Below, piece by piece: positions 6,726-14,932 of a stretch of DNA of 16,261 bases. The notes beneath the pieces were generated by a model. The model was not told the DNA's origin. It saw only the letters and a program-made list of their open reading frames with translations, and searched no databases. Origin of the DNA: an uncultured Collinsella sp. GTDB lineage: Bacteria; Actinomycetota; Coriobacteriia; Coriobacteriales; Coriobacteriaceae. The DNA is taken from assembly GCA_900548515.1 (NCBI GenBank), contig URKU01000040.1, forward strand, positions 1 through 16,261, read 5' to 3'. The position numbers and the translations under genes are program-made. How positions within the stretch are numbered: the first letter of the stretch is position 1; each line of letters opens with the position of its first letter.

Positions 6726-7874
6726 ATGAGTAAGAAAGAATGCATCGCGATGCTCCTCGCAGGAGGACAGGGCAGCCGATTGGGGGCACTCACCCAAAAG
6801 ATCGCTAAGCCGGCGGTTAGCTTTGGTGGCAAGTTCCGCATTATCGACTTTTCGCTCTCCAACTGCTCCAACTCGGGCATCGACACGGTGGGTGTTCTGA
6901 CGCAGTATCGCCCCTACCTGCTGCATGCCTATGTGGGCTCCGGCGAGGCGTGGGATCTGGACAGCCGCGACGGCGGCGTGTCGATCCTGCCGCCGTACGA
7001 GACGCAGACCGGCGGCGCCTGGTATGCGGGCACGGCCGACGCCATTACGCAGAACCTCGACTACATCAAGGCCAACGACCCCAAGTACGTCCTGATTCTT
7101 TCGGGCGATCACCTGTATCGCATGGACTACCGCAAGATGCTCAAGACGCACATTGAGAACAATGCCGACCTCACGGTGAGCGTTATGCCCGTGCCGTGGG
7201 AGGAGGCCAGCCGCTTTGGCATCCTGACCACCGACCCCGAGGACGGCCGCATCACCAAGTTTACCGAGAAGCCCGAGAAGCCCGATTCGAACCTCGCGTC
7301 CATGGGCATCTACATCTTCTCGGCCGACGTGCTGATCGAGGCGCTCGAGGAGGACGCTCTGGACCAGCGCTCGAGCCACGACTTTGGCAAGGACATCATC
7401 CCCAAGCTGCTCGGCGAGAACAAGCGCCTGTACAGCTACGAGTTCCACGGCTTTTGGAAGGACGTCGGCACCATCGCCAGCTTCCACGAGACCTCGATGG
7501 ACCTGCTGGGCAACAACCCCGAGTTCGATCTGTTCGACAAGCACTTCCCCATCATGTCCAACATCACCACGCGTCCGCCGCACTACATTGGCCCGGACGG
7601 TCGCCTGGACGACTGTCTGGTCTCCAACGGCTGCAAGATCTACGGCACCGCTCGCCACTCGATCCTTTCGACCGATGTCATCATCGAGGAGCGCGCCGTG
7701 GTCGAGGACTCCGTGCTGCTACCGGGTGTGCACGTTAAGAGCGGCGCGCACATCTGCCGCGCTATTTTGGGCGAGAACTCCACGGTCGAAGAGGGCGTGA
7801 AGCTCGGCTCTGTCGATACCACCAAGGATACGGCCGTCGTTGGAAATGACGTCGTTATCGGGAAGGGGGAATGA
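6726..7874 (+). CDS. glgC: Glucose-1-phosphate adenylyltransferase, catalytic subunit
   Basis: GlgC joins ATP and glucose-1-phosphate into ADP-glucose, the committed step of bacterial glycogen synthesis. The 382 residues begin with a nucleotidyltransferase fold carrying AGGQGSRLG (12-20, nucleotide loop), GTADA (102-106), SGDHLYRMDY (126-135, metal-binding D128) and FTEKPEKP (179-186, K182 for sugar phosphate). The C-terminal part is a left-handed beta-helix of hexapeptide repeats. A strong ribosome site, AAGGAG, lies 6 bases before the ATG. It ends 4 bases before glgD, so the two are probably translationally coupled and made in matched amounts. In Geobacillus the homologous GlgC and GlgD form a mixed tetramer, and the same is inferred here. 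Confidence 0.96.
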   Translation: MSKKECIAMLLAGGQGSRLGALTQKIAKPAVSFGGKFRIIDFSLSNCSNSGIDTVGVLTQYRPYLLHAYVGSGEAWDLDSRDGGVSILPPYETQTGGAWYAGTADAITQNLDYIKANDPKYVLILSGDHLYRMDYRKMLKTHIENNADLTVSVMPVPWEEASRFGILTTDPEDGRITKFTEKPEKPDSNLASMGIYIFSADVLIEALEEDALDQRSSHDFGKDIIPKLLGENKRLYSYEFHGFWKDVGTIASFHETSMDLLGNNPEFDLFDKHFPIMSNITTRPPHYIGPDGRLDDCLVSNGCKIYGTARHSILSTDVIIEERAVVEDSVLLPGVHVKSGAHICRAILGENSTVEEGVKLGSVDTTKDTAVVGNDVVIGKGE

Positions 7875-7878
7875 TCCG

Positions 7879-9006
7879 ATGATCAATCGCAAGGCCATCG
7901 GTTATATCACCGCTAACTACTCTTCGACCTACGGCAGCGTCCTGCTCAAGGACCGCCCCATCGCGTCTGTTCCGTTTTTGGGCCGCTACCGCCTGATCGA
8001 CTTCCCGCTGTCCAACATGATGAATGCCGGCATCAAGACCGTCGGCGTCGTCATGCCGGGCAACTACCGCTCGCTGATCGACCACGTGGGCTCGGGCAAG
8101 GACTGGGGCCTGGACCGCAAGAAGGGCGGCCTGTTCATGGTGCCCGGCAACGCGTATGGCACCACCAAGGGCGGCATGCGCTTCTTGCTGCGCGACATCA
8201 TCTCCAACAAGACGCTGTTCCAGCGCTCGGACAAGCCCTATGTCGTGATGATGGGCACCAACATCATCTTTAACATGGACCTCAACACCATCATCGAGGC
8301 GCACGAGAACTCTGGCGCCCAGATGACCGTGGTGTACTGCAAGGCTACGCGCAACGTCGATGACGAGACCAAGCTCGAGATTAACGAGAACGGCCGCCTG
8401 ACGGGCGTGAGCGCCGGCGTCGTGTACGGCGACAACGCCTCTATGGACTGCTGCATCGTCAACCGCGAGACGCTGCTCGAGATCATCGACCACTACCAGG
8501 CCGCCGACTATCTGGACCTGCTCGAGGCACTCCAGGGCGACTTTGGCAACATCGACGTGTGCAGCTACGAGTACAAGGGCGAGGTCGTGGGCGTGTTTAG
8601 CGAGAAGTCGCTGTATCGCCGCAGCATGGACCTGCTCGACCAGACCGTGGCCGACCAGCTCTTTGACCCCGAGCGCCCGATCCTGACCAAGGCCCACGAC
8701 GTGCCGCCTTCGCGCTATGCGACCGGCAGCCACGCGTGCAACTCGATCATCTCGGCCGGCTGCATCATCAAGGGCACCGTGCGCAACTCGATCCTGTCGC
8801 GCGGCGTTGTGGTTGAGGAAGGCGCTTCGGTGACCAACTCGATCATCAACCAGAGCTGCATCATCAAGAGCGGCGCACGCGTTGAGAACGCCATCCTGGA
8901 CAAGAACAACGTGGTTCCCACCAACACCGAGCTTCGCGGCACGCCCGAGAACATCCTGGTGCTGGGCAAGGCTCCGTTAACTTCCGACACCACCATCGTA
9001 CGTTAA
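7879..9006 (+). CDS. glgD: ADP-glucose pyrophosphorylase regulatory subunit GlgD
   Basis: This 375-residue paralogue of GlgC has lost the catalytic features. The glycine-rich loop is replaced by ITANYSSTYGSVLLKDRP. The metal-binding Asp of SGDH is Asn (GTNIIFNMD, N128, at the same residue number as D128 of GlgC). The EKP lysine motif is gone, with EINENGRLTG in that area. The fold is otherwise kept, including FLGRYRLIDFPLSN and a C-terminal beta-helix with many isoleucine-rich turns. This is the pattern of GlgD, which modulates GlgC in a heterotetramer. The ATG at 7879 was chosen because AAGGGGGA lies 8 bases upstream, at the end of glgC. An in-frame start at 7840 would overlap glgC and has no such site. 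Confidence 0.92.
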   Translation: MINRKAIGYITANYSSTYGSVLLKDRPIASVPFLGRYRLIDFPLSNMMNAGIKTVGVVMPGNYRSLIDHVGSGKDWGLDRKKGGLFMVPGNAYGTTKGGMRFLLRDIISNKTLFQRSDKPYVVMMGTNIIFNMDLNTIIEAHENSGAQMTVVYCKATRNVDDETKLEINENGRLTGVSAGVVYGDNASMDCCIVNRETLLEIIDHYQAADYLDLLEALQGDFGNIDVCSYEYKGEVVGVFSEKSLYRRSMDLLDQTVADQLFDPERPILTKAHDVPPSRYATGSHACNSIISAGCIIKGTVRNSILSRGVVVEEGASVTNSIINQSCIIKSGARVENAILDKNNVVPTNTELRGTPENILVLGKAPLTSDTTIVR

Positions 9007-9037
9007 CGTTGGCACCGCAACATCGCTCGTAACATGT

Positions 9038-9073
9038 AGAATAGCCGCCCGGTTTGCGCCAGGCGGCTATTCT
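9038..9073 (+). terminator. Hairpin before glgA: possible attenuator or partial terminator
   Basis: AGAATAGCCGCC (9038-9049) pairs exactly with GGCGGCTATTCT (9062-9073) around a 12-base loop. It is followed only by CGAATTG, so the T-run is very short. It ends 23 bases before the chosen glgA start, and no convincing promoter fits in between. It may therefore tune the glgA level relative to glgCD, or stabilise the transcript, instead of ending it. Confidence 0.5.
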
Positions 9074-9096
9074 CGAATTGCAACATGGGAGACAAT

Positions 9097-11328
9097 ATGG
9101 CAGATTCCAGCAAAAAGATGCAGATCGTGTTTGCCTCGGCCGAGTGCGCACCGTTTGTTAAGACCGGTGGCCTGGGCGACGTGGCAGGCTCGCTGCCCTC
9201 GGCGCTCGTGCGCGCCGGCGCCGAAGTCATCGTAATGGTGCCCAAGTACGCCACCATCAAGGACGAGTACAAGGCGCAGATGGAGCACTTTGCCGACTTT
9301 TACGTGAGCCTGGGCTGGCGCAACGAGTATTGCGGGCTGGAAAAGCTCGAGCACGACGGCGTCACCTATATGTTCATCGATAACGAGCGCTACTTTGCGC
9401 GCGACTATCCGTACGGCTTCTTTGACGACGGCGAGCGTTTCGCGTTCTTCTCCAAGGCCATCACCGAGAGCCTGCAGCACCTGCCGGCCGGCTTTGAGTG
9501 CGATATTCTGCACTGCAACGACTGGCAGACGGCACTGGCGCCCGTGTTCCTGCGCGAGTTCTACCAGGGCCTGCCGCTGTACGACCGCGTCAAGACCGTG
9601 TTCTCGATCCACAACGTGGCGTTCCAGGGCCAGTTTAGCGACACCGTGATGGAGGACATCCTGGGTGTGGCGCACATTCCGGCTGCCGCCTCGCAGCTAC
9701 GTTGCGACGCCTGCAGCATCAACTACATGCTGGGCGCCCTGCGCTATGCCGACGCCATCACCACGGTGAGCCCCACCTATGCCAACGAGATCCAGACGCC
9801 CGAATTTGGCGAGGGCCTGGACGGCGTTCTGCGCGAACGTTCGTACGCGCTGCAGGGCATTTTGAACGGCATTGACGTGGCGGGCTTTGACCCGGCAACC
9901 GACAAGCGCATTGCCGCCAACTACACGGTTGAGGACCGTTCCGGCAAGGCTGTGTGCAAGGCCAAGCTGCAGGAAGAGCTGGGGCTCGAGGTTCGCGACG
10001 ACCGTCCGCTTATGGTCATGGTCACGCGTCTGACGCGCCAGAAGGGCTTGGACCTGGTCATGTACGCGCTCGACCGCATCCTGGCCGGCGGCGTGCAGGT
10101 GGCGGTGCTGGGCACCGGCGACCGCGACTACGAGGACGGACTGCGTTACTTCCAGGACAAGTACCCCGGCACCATGGCCGCACGCATCGAGTTCGATCCT
10201 GCGCTGTCGCAGCGTATGTATGCCGCCGCCGACATGTTCCTGATGCCTTCGAAGTTTGAGCCCTGCGGCCTGTCGCAGATCATCGCTATGCGCTACGGCA
10301 CCCTGCCGATTGTTCGCGAGACCGGTGGCCTGAAGGACACGGTGATCCCGTATAACGAGTTTACCGGCGAGGGCACGGGCTTCTCGTTTAGCAACTTTAA
10401 CGGCGACGAGATGGGCGACGCCGTGTTCCGCGCGGCACGCCTGTTCTGGGACAACCGCGATGCCTGGAACCAGCTGGTCACACAGGCCATGAGCCAGGAC
10501 TTTAGCTGGACGCGCTCGGCCGATAAGTATCTGGACCTGTATTTCTTTATGCATCCGGAGATCGAGAGGCCGGCGACGGTTGTCGACGAGCCTGTGGTTG
10601 TGGCCGAGCCTGAGCCCAAGGCCGAGCCGGTTGTTGAGGAGCCCAAGGCTGAGGAAAAGCCGGCTGCGAAGCCTGCTGCCAAGAAGACCACGACGCGCAA
10701 GACGACGGCCAAGGAGGCTACGACAACCAAGGCCGCTGCCACCAAGACCGCCGCAGCAAAGACGACTGCTACCAAGGCAACGACCACACGTAAGCGCACG
10801 ACCGCCGCTGCCAAGAAGGCCGCCGAGGTCGAGGCTGCCCCCGAGGTAAAGGCCGAGGCCGCCGAGGCCAAGCCGGCCGCTAAGGCTCCGGCCAAGACAG
10901 CAGCCAAGAAGACGACCGCGACCACCAAAAAGGCAACGGCAGCCAAGAAGTCCACGGCAACGAAGTCGACGACCACGAAGGCCGCCACGACCAAGGCAGC
11001 CGCAAAGACGGCCGCCAAAGTCGAGGAGACGCCCGTCGAGGCAAAGCCGGTCGCCAAAACCACCACGCGCAAGCGCTCTACGACGACGGCCAAAAAAACC
11101 ACGACCAAGGCTGCTGCTTCCAAGGCTAAGGCCAAGGTCGAGGCTAAGCCCGCAGTAAAGGCCGAGCCGGCACCGATGACCGCTGAGGTCAAGACCGCTC
11201 CGAAGACTACGGCAAAGCCCGAGCCCGCCAAGGAGACCCCGGTCTCCCCCGCCGCTCCGGCAGCGGAAAAGGCCCCGTCCAAGAAGACGTCCGTCCGCAA
11301 GGCAACGGCCACCCGCAAGCGCCGCTAG
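9097..11328 (+). CDS. glgA: Glycogen synthase with 255-residue Lys/Ala/Thr-rich C-terminal extension
   Basis: This GT5 enzyme adds glucose from ADP-glucose to the non-reducing ends of glycogen. The first 488 or so of 743 residues are a complete GlgA: KTGGLGDVAG (22-31, ADP-glucose loop), DILHCNDWQTA, VFSIHNVAFQG, VSPTYANEI, LNGIDVAGFDP, TRLTRQKGLD and PSKFEPCGLSQ with the catalytic Glu. From about residue 489 comes a low-complexity tail: first an acidic Pro/Glu/Val stretch, then repeated AKKT, TTKAA and TRKR-like units ending in RKRR. No aromatic residue appears in the basic part, so it should be disordered and strongly cationic. The start at 9097 was chosen over ATG 9085 because GGGAG lies 5 bases before it. 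It is the last gene before the terminator. Confidence 0.95.
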   Translation: MADSSKKMQIVFASAECAPFVKTGGLGDVAGSLPSALVRAGAEVIVMVPKYATIKDEYKAQMEHFADFYVSLGWRNEYCGLEKLEHDGVTYMFIDNERYFARDYPYGFFDDGERFAFFSKAITESLQHLPAGFECDILHCNDWQTALAPVFLREFYQGLPLYDRVKTVFSIHNVAFQGQFSDTVMEDILGVAHIPAAASQLRCDACSINYMLGALRYADAITTVSPTYANEIQTPEFGEGLDGVLRERSYALQGILNGIDVAGFDPATDKRIAANYTVEDRSGKAVCKAKLQEELGLEVRDDRPLMVMVTRLTRQKGLDLVMYALDRILAGGVQVAVLGTGDRDYEDGLRYFQDKYPGTMAARIEFDPALSQRMYAAADMFLMPSKFEPCGLSQIIAMRYGTLPIVRETGGLKDTVIPYNEFTGEGTGFSFSNFNGDEMGDAVFRAARLFWDNRDAWNQLVTQAMSQDFSWTRSADKYLDLYFFMHPEIERPATVVDEPVVVAEPEPKAEPVVEEPKAEEKPAAKPAAKKTTTRKTTAKEATTTKAAATKTAAAKTTATKATTTRKRTTAAAKKAAEVEAAPEVKAEAAEAKPAAKAPAKTAAKKTTATTKKATAAKKSTATKSTTTKAATTKAAAKTAAKVEETPVEAKPVAKTTTRKRSTTTAKKTTTKAAASKAKAKVEAKPAVKAEPAPMTAEVKTAPKTTAKPEPAKETPVSPAAPAAEKAPSKKTSVRKATATRKRR

Positions 11329-11365
11329 CCCACAGACGATCTAAAACCTAATCAAAACCCTAAAC

Positions 11366-11396
11366 AAGGGGCGCTCCAACCGGGCGCCCCTTCTCT
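11366..11396 (+). terminator. Intrinsic terminator after glgA
   Basis: AAGGGGCGC (11366-11374) pairs exactly with GCGCCCCTT (11384-11392) across a 9-base loop, followed by the pyrimidine run CTCTGT. The stem is GC-rich and starts 38 bases after the glgA stop, so it probably closes the glgBPCDA unit. Confidence 0.78.
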
Positions 11397-11405
11397 GTAG
11401 ATAGT

Positions 11406-11448
11406 TGGTAAAACGATTTTCTAGGACAACCGTTCGCCGATGGTAAAC
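11406..11448. promoter_or_regulatory. Operator-like motifs upstream of the GH13-GH77 gene
   Basis: TGGTAAAAC (11406-11414) is the exact reverse complement of the GTTTTACCA copies at 1553 and 1610. It continues as TGGTAAAACGATTTTCTA, a degraded palindrome centred on CG. TGGTAAAC (11441-11448) repeats 35 bases downstream and matches the copy at 1531. Both lie just upstream of the proposed promoter, so the same regulator probably acts here and at glgB. Confidence 0.58.
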
Positions 11449-11456
11449 GGATGTTG

Positions 11457-11486
11457 TTTATACAGCCTGTGTACAACAGATATACT
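11457..11486 (+). promoter_or_regulatory. Candidate promoter of the GH13-GH77 gene
   Basis: The -35 TTTATA (11457-11462, 4 of 6) and the -10 TATACT (11481-11486, 5 of 6) are separated by 18 bases. Start of transcription near 11493 would give a leader of about 55 bases. The preceding terminator and the operator motifs make an independent promoter expected here. Confidence 0.55.
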
Positions 11487-11547
11487 TATATCCTGTGCGT
11501 AAAGCCCATGGCCCGCAGGCCGTGATTCTATTGAACTGGACCGTACT

Positions 11548-14500
11548 ATGAGATTAATTCACAACAGCCGCCTACCGCAGTTTCGCACTCCGTTTGGCGC
11601 TGTGACCACTGGAACTTCCGTTGCACTCTCGGTGATTTTGGAGGATGCCGATCCCAACCAGGCAACACTCACCCTGCGTACCTGGGTCGATGAAGTCGGC
11701 GAGACCCTGATCCCAATGGAGCACGAGGGCGATGGTATTTTTACCGGCGAGCACAAATGCGATGAACCGTGTCTTGTGTGGTACAGCTTTATATGCAATA
11801 TCGAGGGCCAGCCCGAGGTTCGCCTGGGCGCGCCGCAAGGCCGCACCGGCGGCGAGGGCGTAACCTACGACTACGCCGAGGTGCCGTCCTTCCAGATTAC
11901 CGTCTACAAGCACCGCGAGAACCGCCCCACTTGGTACGAGCGCGGCATGGTCTACCAGATCTTCCCCGACCGCTACGCCCGTGACGAGCATTGGCGCGAG
12001 CGCACAATGGCCCAGCTCGAAAAACCGCGCAAGGGCATTCAGCGCCGGATGGTCGAGGACTGGAACGAGCCGCCTGTGTACGAGCGCGCCGAGGACGGCT
12101 CCATCAAGACCTGGGACTTCTACGGCGGCTCTCTCAAGGGTATCCAGGAAGACCTGCCCCGCATCGCCGAGCTGGGCTTTACGGCCATCTACCTCAACCC
12201 CATCTTTGAAGCCGCAAGCAACCACCGCTACGACACGGCCGACTACACCAAGATCGACCCGATCCTGGGCACCGAGCAGGACTTTACCGAGCTTTGCCAG
12301 GCAGCCGAGAAGCTGGGCATCTCCATCATCCTGGACGGCGTCTTCAACCACACGGGTGACGACTCGATCTATTTCAACCGCTACGGCAACTACCCGGGCG
12401 TGGGTGCCTGGCAGAGCGAGGATTCACCGTGGCGTGACGCGTTTACCTTCCACGAGGACGGCTCGTACGACTGCTGGTGGGGCGTGGGCAATATGCCGGC
12501 CATCAACGAGAAGTCCGAGCTGGTGCGCGAGAGGCTCCTGGGCAAGGACGGCGTGATCCGCAAATGGCTGCGCGCCGGTGCCCATGGTTGGCGCCTGGAT
12601 GTCGCCGACGAGCTTTCCGACGACTTCCTGGCCGAGATCAAGAAGGCCGTACTTGCCGAAAAGCCCGACGCACTTTTGCTCGGCGAAGTCTGGGAAGACG
12701 CTTCCAACAAGATTAGCTATGGCCATCTGCGCCGCTACCTGCAGGGCTCCGAGCTGGACTCTGCTATGGATTACCCCTTCCGCGACATGGTCATCGGCTT
12801 TTTGATGGGCTACAAGAACGCCTACGAGGCCGCCGAGGATATCGAGACCCTGCGCGAGAACTACCCGAGCGAGGCATTGTCCTGCGCGCTCAATCTGCTG
12901 TCGAGCCACGACCGCCCGCGCATCATCTCGGTGCTCGGGGGCGGCCCCGACGAGTCACAGCTGCCCGAGTGCGAGCGCAGCAAGTGGCGCCTGGACGAGA
13001 ACTCGATGGGCCTGGCCAAGAGCCGCTTTTGGCTCGCCACGCTCATGCAGATGACCTTCCCAGGCGTGCCTTCGATCTACTACGGCGACGAATACGGCCT
13101 GGAGGGCCTTACCGATCCGGGCAACCGCCGCACCCTGCCGACCAAGGACCAACTGCACGACTTCGACACGCTGGCTATTGTCAAGAACGCCTCCGCCGTA
13201 CGCCGTGCACTGCCATTTATGATCGACGGCGAGATCAAGGCCTTTGCGCTCAACGACGAGGTGCTGGCCTACAACCGCACGGGCAAGAATGGCGAGTCCG
13301 CGACGGTTATCATCAACCGCAGCCTGCGCAATTCGCACCGCGTGACGATTCCGGCGCTCGGCGAATGTGCAAGCGACGTGATCAGCGGTCACGAGTGCGA
13401 GATCCACAACGGTACGGTAACGCTCGATCTGTATCCGCTGGGCTCGTCGATCATCTATCACCATGCCGAGCAGCGCCTGCAGGAACCGCTCGATCACGGC
13501 GCGGGCGTCGTGTGCCACATCACCTCGGTGCCAACCGACGACGGCAAGCCCGGTACGATTGGTGCGCCCACGCGTCGCTTTATCGACCATCTGACCGCTA
13601 TGGGCATGCGCTACTGGCAGGTCCTGCCCGTCAACCCGACGGACTTCTTCCGCTCCCCTTACGCTGGGCCTTCGGCCTTTGCGGGCAATATTGATCTGCT
13701 GCCCGAAAGCCAGGAGGAGCTGGCGGCCGACTTTGAGATTTGGAAGGCCCGCGGCGGCGAGGATGCAGACCCGCTCTACACAGCGTTTAAGCATCGCAAC
13801 GCCGATTGGCTCGAGAAGTACTGCGTCTACATGGCCGTCAAAAAGTACTTTGAAGGCGAATCGCGTCACGATTGGCCGGCCGATGTCGCGCGCTACAACG
13901 AGCATCTGATTGACGACAAGCGCTTCCACGACGAGGCAGAGCTGCAGGCGTACATGCAGTACCGCTTTGACCTGGCCTGGTGCGAGCTCATGAACTATGC
14001 GCACAAGAAGGGCATCGAGGTCATCGGCGACATTCCTATGTACGTTTCGGACGATTCGGCCGATGCGTGGAGCGAGCCCGAGAACTTCTGGCTGTCCGAT
14101 TCCGGCAAGGCGATTGAGATTTCTGGCGCGCCGCCCGACAATTTTGCGCCCGAGGGCCAGGTGTGGGGCAACCCCACCTTCCGCTGGGATCACATGAAGG
14201 AGAACGGCTACCGCTGGTGGATGGACCGTCTGCGTCGCGCGTTCTCGCTCTACGACCGCGTGCGCCTGGACCACTTCCTGGGATTCCACAGTTACTTTAG
14301 CATCCCCGCAGGCAAGGCCTGCGCCGACGGCCGCTGGCTGGCGGGGCCCGGCAAGGATCTGTTCCAGACTGCCTATGACGAGCTGGGGCCGCTCAACTTT
14401 ATCGCCGAGGACCTGGGCTACCTGACGCCTGGCGTTCGCGCCATGGCTTCGACCTGCGGCTTCCCCGGTATGGACGTGCTGGAGTTTAGCGACTACGACG

Positions 14501-14844
14501 TTCGTTGCGGTGTGCATCCCACGCCGGGCAAGATTCTGTACACCTCGACGCACGACACGTCGACGCTCGCCGGTTGGTGCACGCGCTCCTTTGCGGGCGG
14601 CGACGAGCCAAGCGGTGTTGAGGTGGCGGCCAAGCTTATGGGCGACGCGCTGGCAAGCGACGCTCCCCTAGTGATGATGCCGCTGCAGGATGTCCTGGGA
14701 CTAGGCGACGATGCGCGCATGAACGTGCCGGGTGTCGCCACGGGCAACTGGACGTGGCAGGCCGATGAGGCCGACGTTGCGGCCGCCGAGGGCAAAACTG
14801 CACAGCTCCTGCGGAACACCCATAGATTCTGGGGCGAAGCGTGA
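11548..14844 (+). CDS. GH13 debranching/neopullulanase-like enzyme fused to GH77 4-alpha-glucanotransferase
   Basis: This is a 1098-residue two-enzyme protein. Residues 1 to about 130 look like a beta-rich starch-binding or neopullulanase N-domain. A GH13 barrel follows with MVYQIFPDRYA, DGVFNHTG, GWRLDVADE (nucleophile D351), GEVWED (E380) and LLSSHDRPR (D455). From about residue 650 a GH77 (MalQ-like) domain runs to the end: CHITSVPTDDG, RYWQVLPVNPTD, SPYAGPSAFAGN, VRLDHFLGFHS (nucleophile D908), FIAEDLG (E954), TSTHDTSTL (D1003) and MMPLQDVLGLGDDARMN. All six catalytic carboxylates are present, so both halves should be active. No signal peptide is visible; it is probably cytosolic. The likely role is to debranch limit dextrins left by GlgP and recycle short maltodextrins. 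The alpha-1,6 specificity of the GH13 half is inferred. The ribosome site is weak. Confidence 0.9.
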   Translation: MRLIHNSRLPQFRTPFGAVTTGTSVALSVILEDADPNQATLTLRTWVDEVGETLIPMEHEGDGIFTGEHKCDEPCLVWYSFICNIEGQPEVRLGAPQGRTGGEGVTYDYAEVPSFQITVYKHRENRPTWYERGMVYQIFPDRYARDEHWRERTMAQLEKPRKGIQRRMVEDWNEPPVYERAEDGSIKTWDFYGGSLKGIQEDLPRIAELGFTAIYLNPIFEAASNHRYDTADYTKIDPILGTEQDFTELCQAAEKLGISIILDGVFNHTGDDSIYFNRYGNYPGVGAWQSEDSPWRDAFTFHEDGSYDCWWGVGNMPAINEKSELVRERLLGKDGVIRKWLRAGAHGWRLDVADELSDDFLAEIKKAVLAEKPDALLLGEVWEDASNKISYGHLRRYLQGSELDSAMDYPFRDMVIGFLMGYKNAYEAAEDIETLRENYPSEALSCALNLLSSHDRPRIISVLGGGPDESQLPECERSKWRLDENSMGLAKSRFWLATLMQMTFPGVPSIYYGDEYGLEGLTDPGNRRTLPTKDQLHDFDTLAIVKNASAVRRALPFMIDGEIKAFALNDEVLAYNRTGKNGESATVIINRSLRNSHRVTIPALGECASDVISGHECEIHNGTVTLDLYPLGSSIIYHHAEQRLQEPLDHGAGVVCHITSVPTDDGKPGTIGAPTRRFIDHLTAMGMRYWQVLPVNPTDFFRSPYAGPSAFAGNIDLLPESQEELAADFEIWKARGGEDADPLYTAFKHRNADWLEKYCVYMAVKKYFEGESRHDWPADVARYNEHLIDDKRFHDEAELQAYMQYRFDLAWCELMNYAHKKGIEVIGDIPMYVSDDSADAWSEPENFWLSDSGKAIEISGAPPDNFAPEGQVWGNPTFRWDHMKENGYRWWMDRLRRAFSLYDRVRLDHFLGFHSYFSIPAGKACADGRWLAGPGKDLFQTAYDELGPLNFIAEDLGYLTPGVRAMASTCGFPGMDVLEFSDYDVRCGVHPTPGKILYTSTHDTSTLAGWCTRSFAGGDEPSGVEVAAKLMGDALASDAPLVMMPLQDVLGLGDDARMNVPGVATGNWTWQADEADVAAAEGKTAQLLRNTHRFWGEA

Positions 14845-14888
14845 TAAAACACCCGATATAGGGTACAGTTATAGCTGTTTGAATTTAT

Positions 14889-14913
14889 GCGGGCAGAGCG
14901 ATCTGCCCGCTTT
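14889..14913 (+). terminator. Hairpin terminator between the GH13-GH77 gene and fmdB
   Basis: GCGGGCAGA (14889-14897) pairs exactly with TCTGCCCGC (14902-14910) around a GCGA loop of the stable GNRA type, then TTTGTG. It begins 44 bases after the GH13-GH77 stop and ends 20 bases before fmdB. It may end the upstream message or act as an attenuator allowing some read-through into fmdB; no separate fmdB promoter is evident after it. Confidence 0.68.
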
Positions 14914-14932
14914 GTGCTGAAAAGGAAGTATT

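Noticed and set aside
10293..11318. Minus-strand open frame rich in Ala/Val opposite the glgA tail, resembling a membrane protein
   Set aside because: The hydrophobic composition is simply the complement of Lys/Ala/Thr codons on the other strand. It has no start context or motifs of its own.
10580..11328. The glgA tail as a frameshift artefact or a separate gene
   Set aside because: The reading frame is continuous from the catalytic domain, the Lys/Ala/Thr composition makes sense as protein, and glgB in the same locus has a similar tail.
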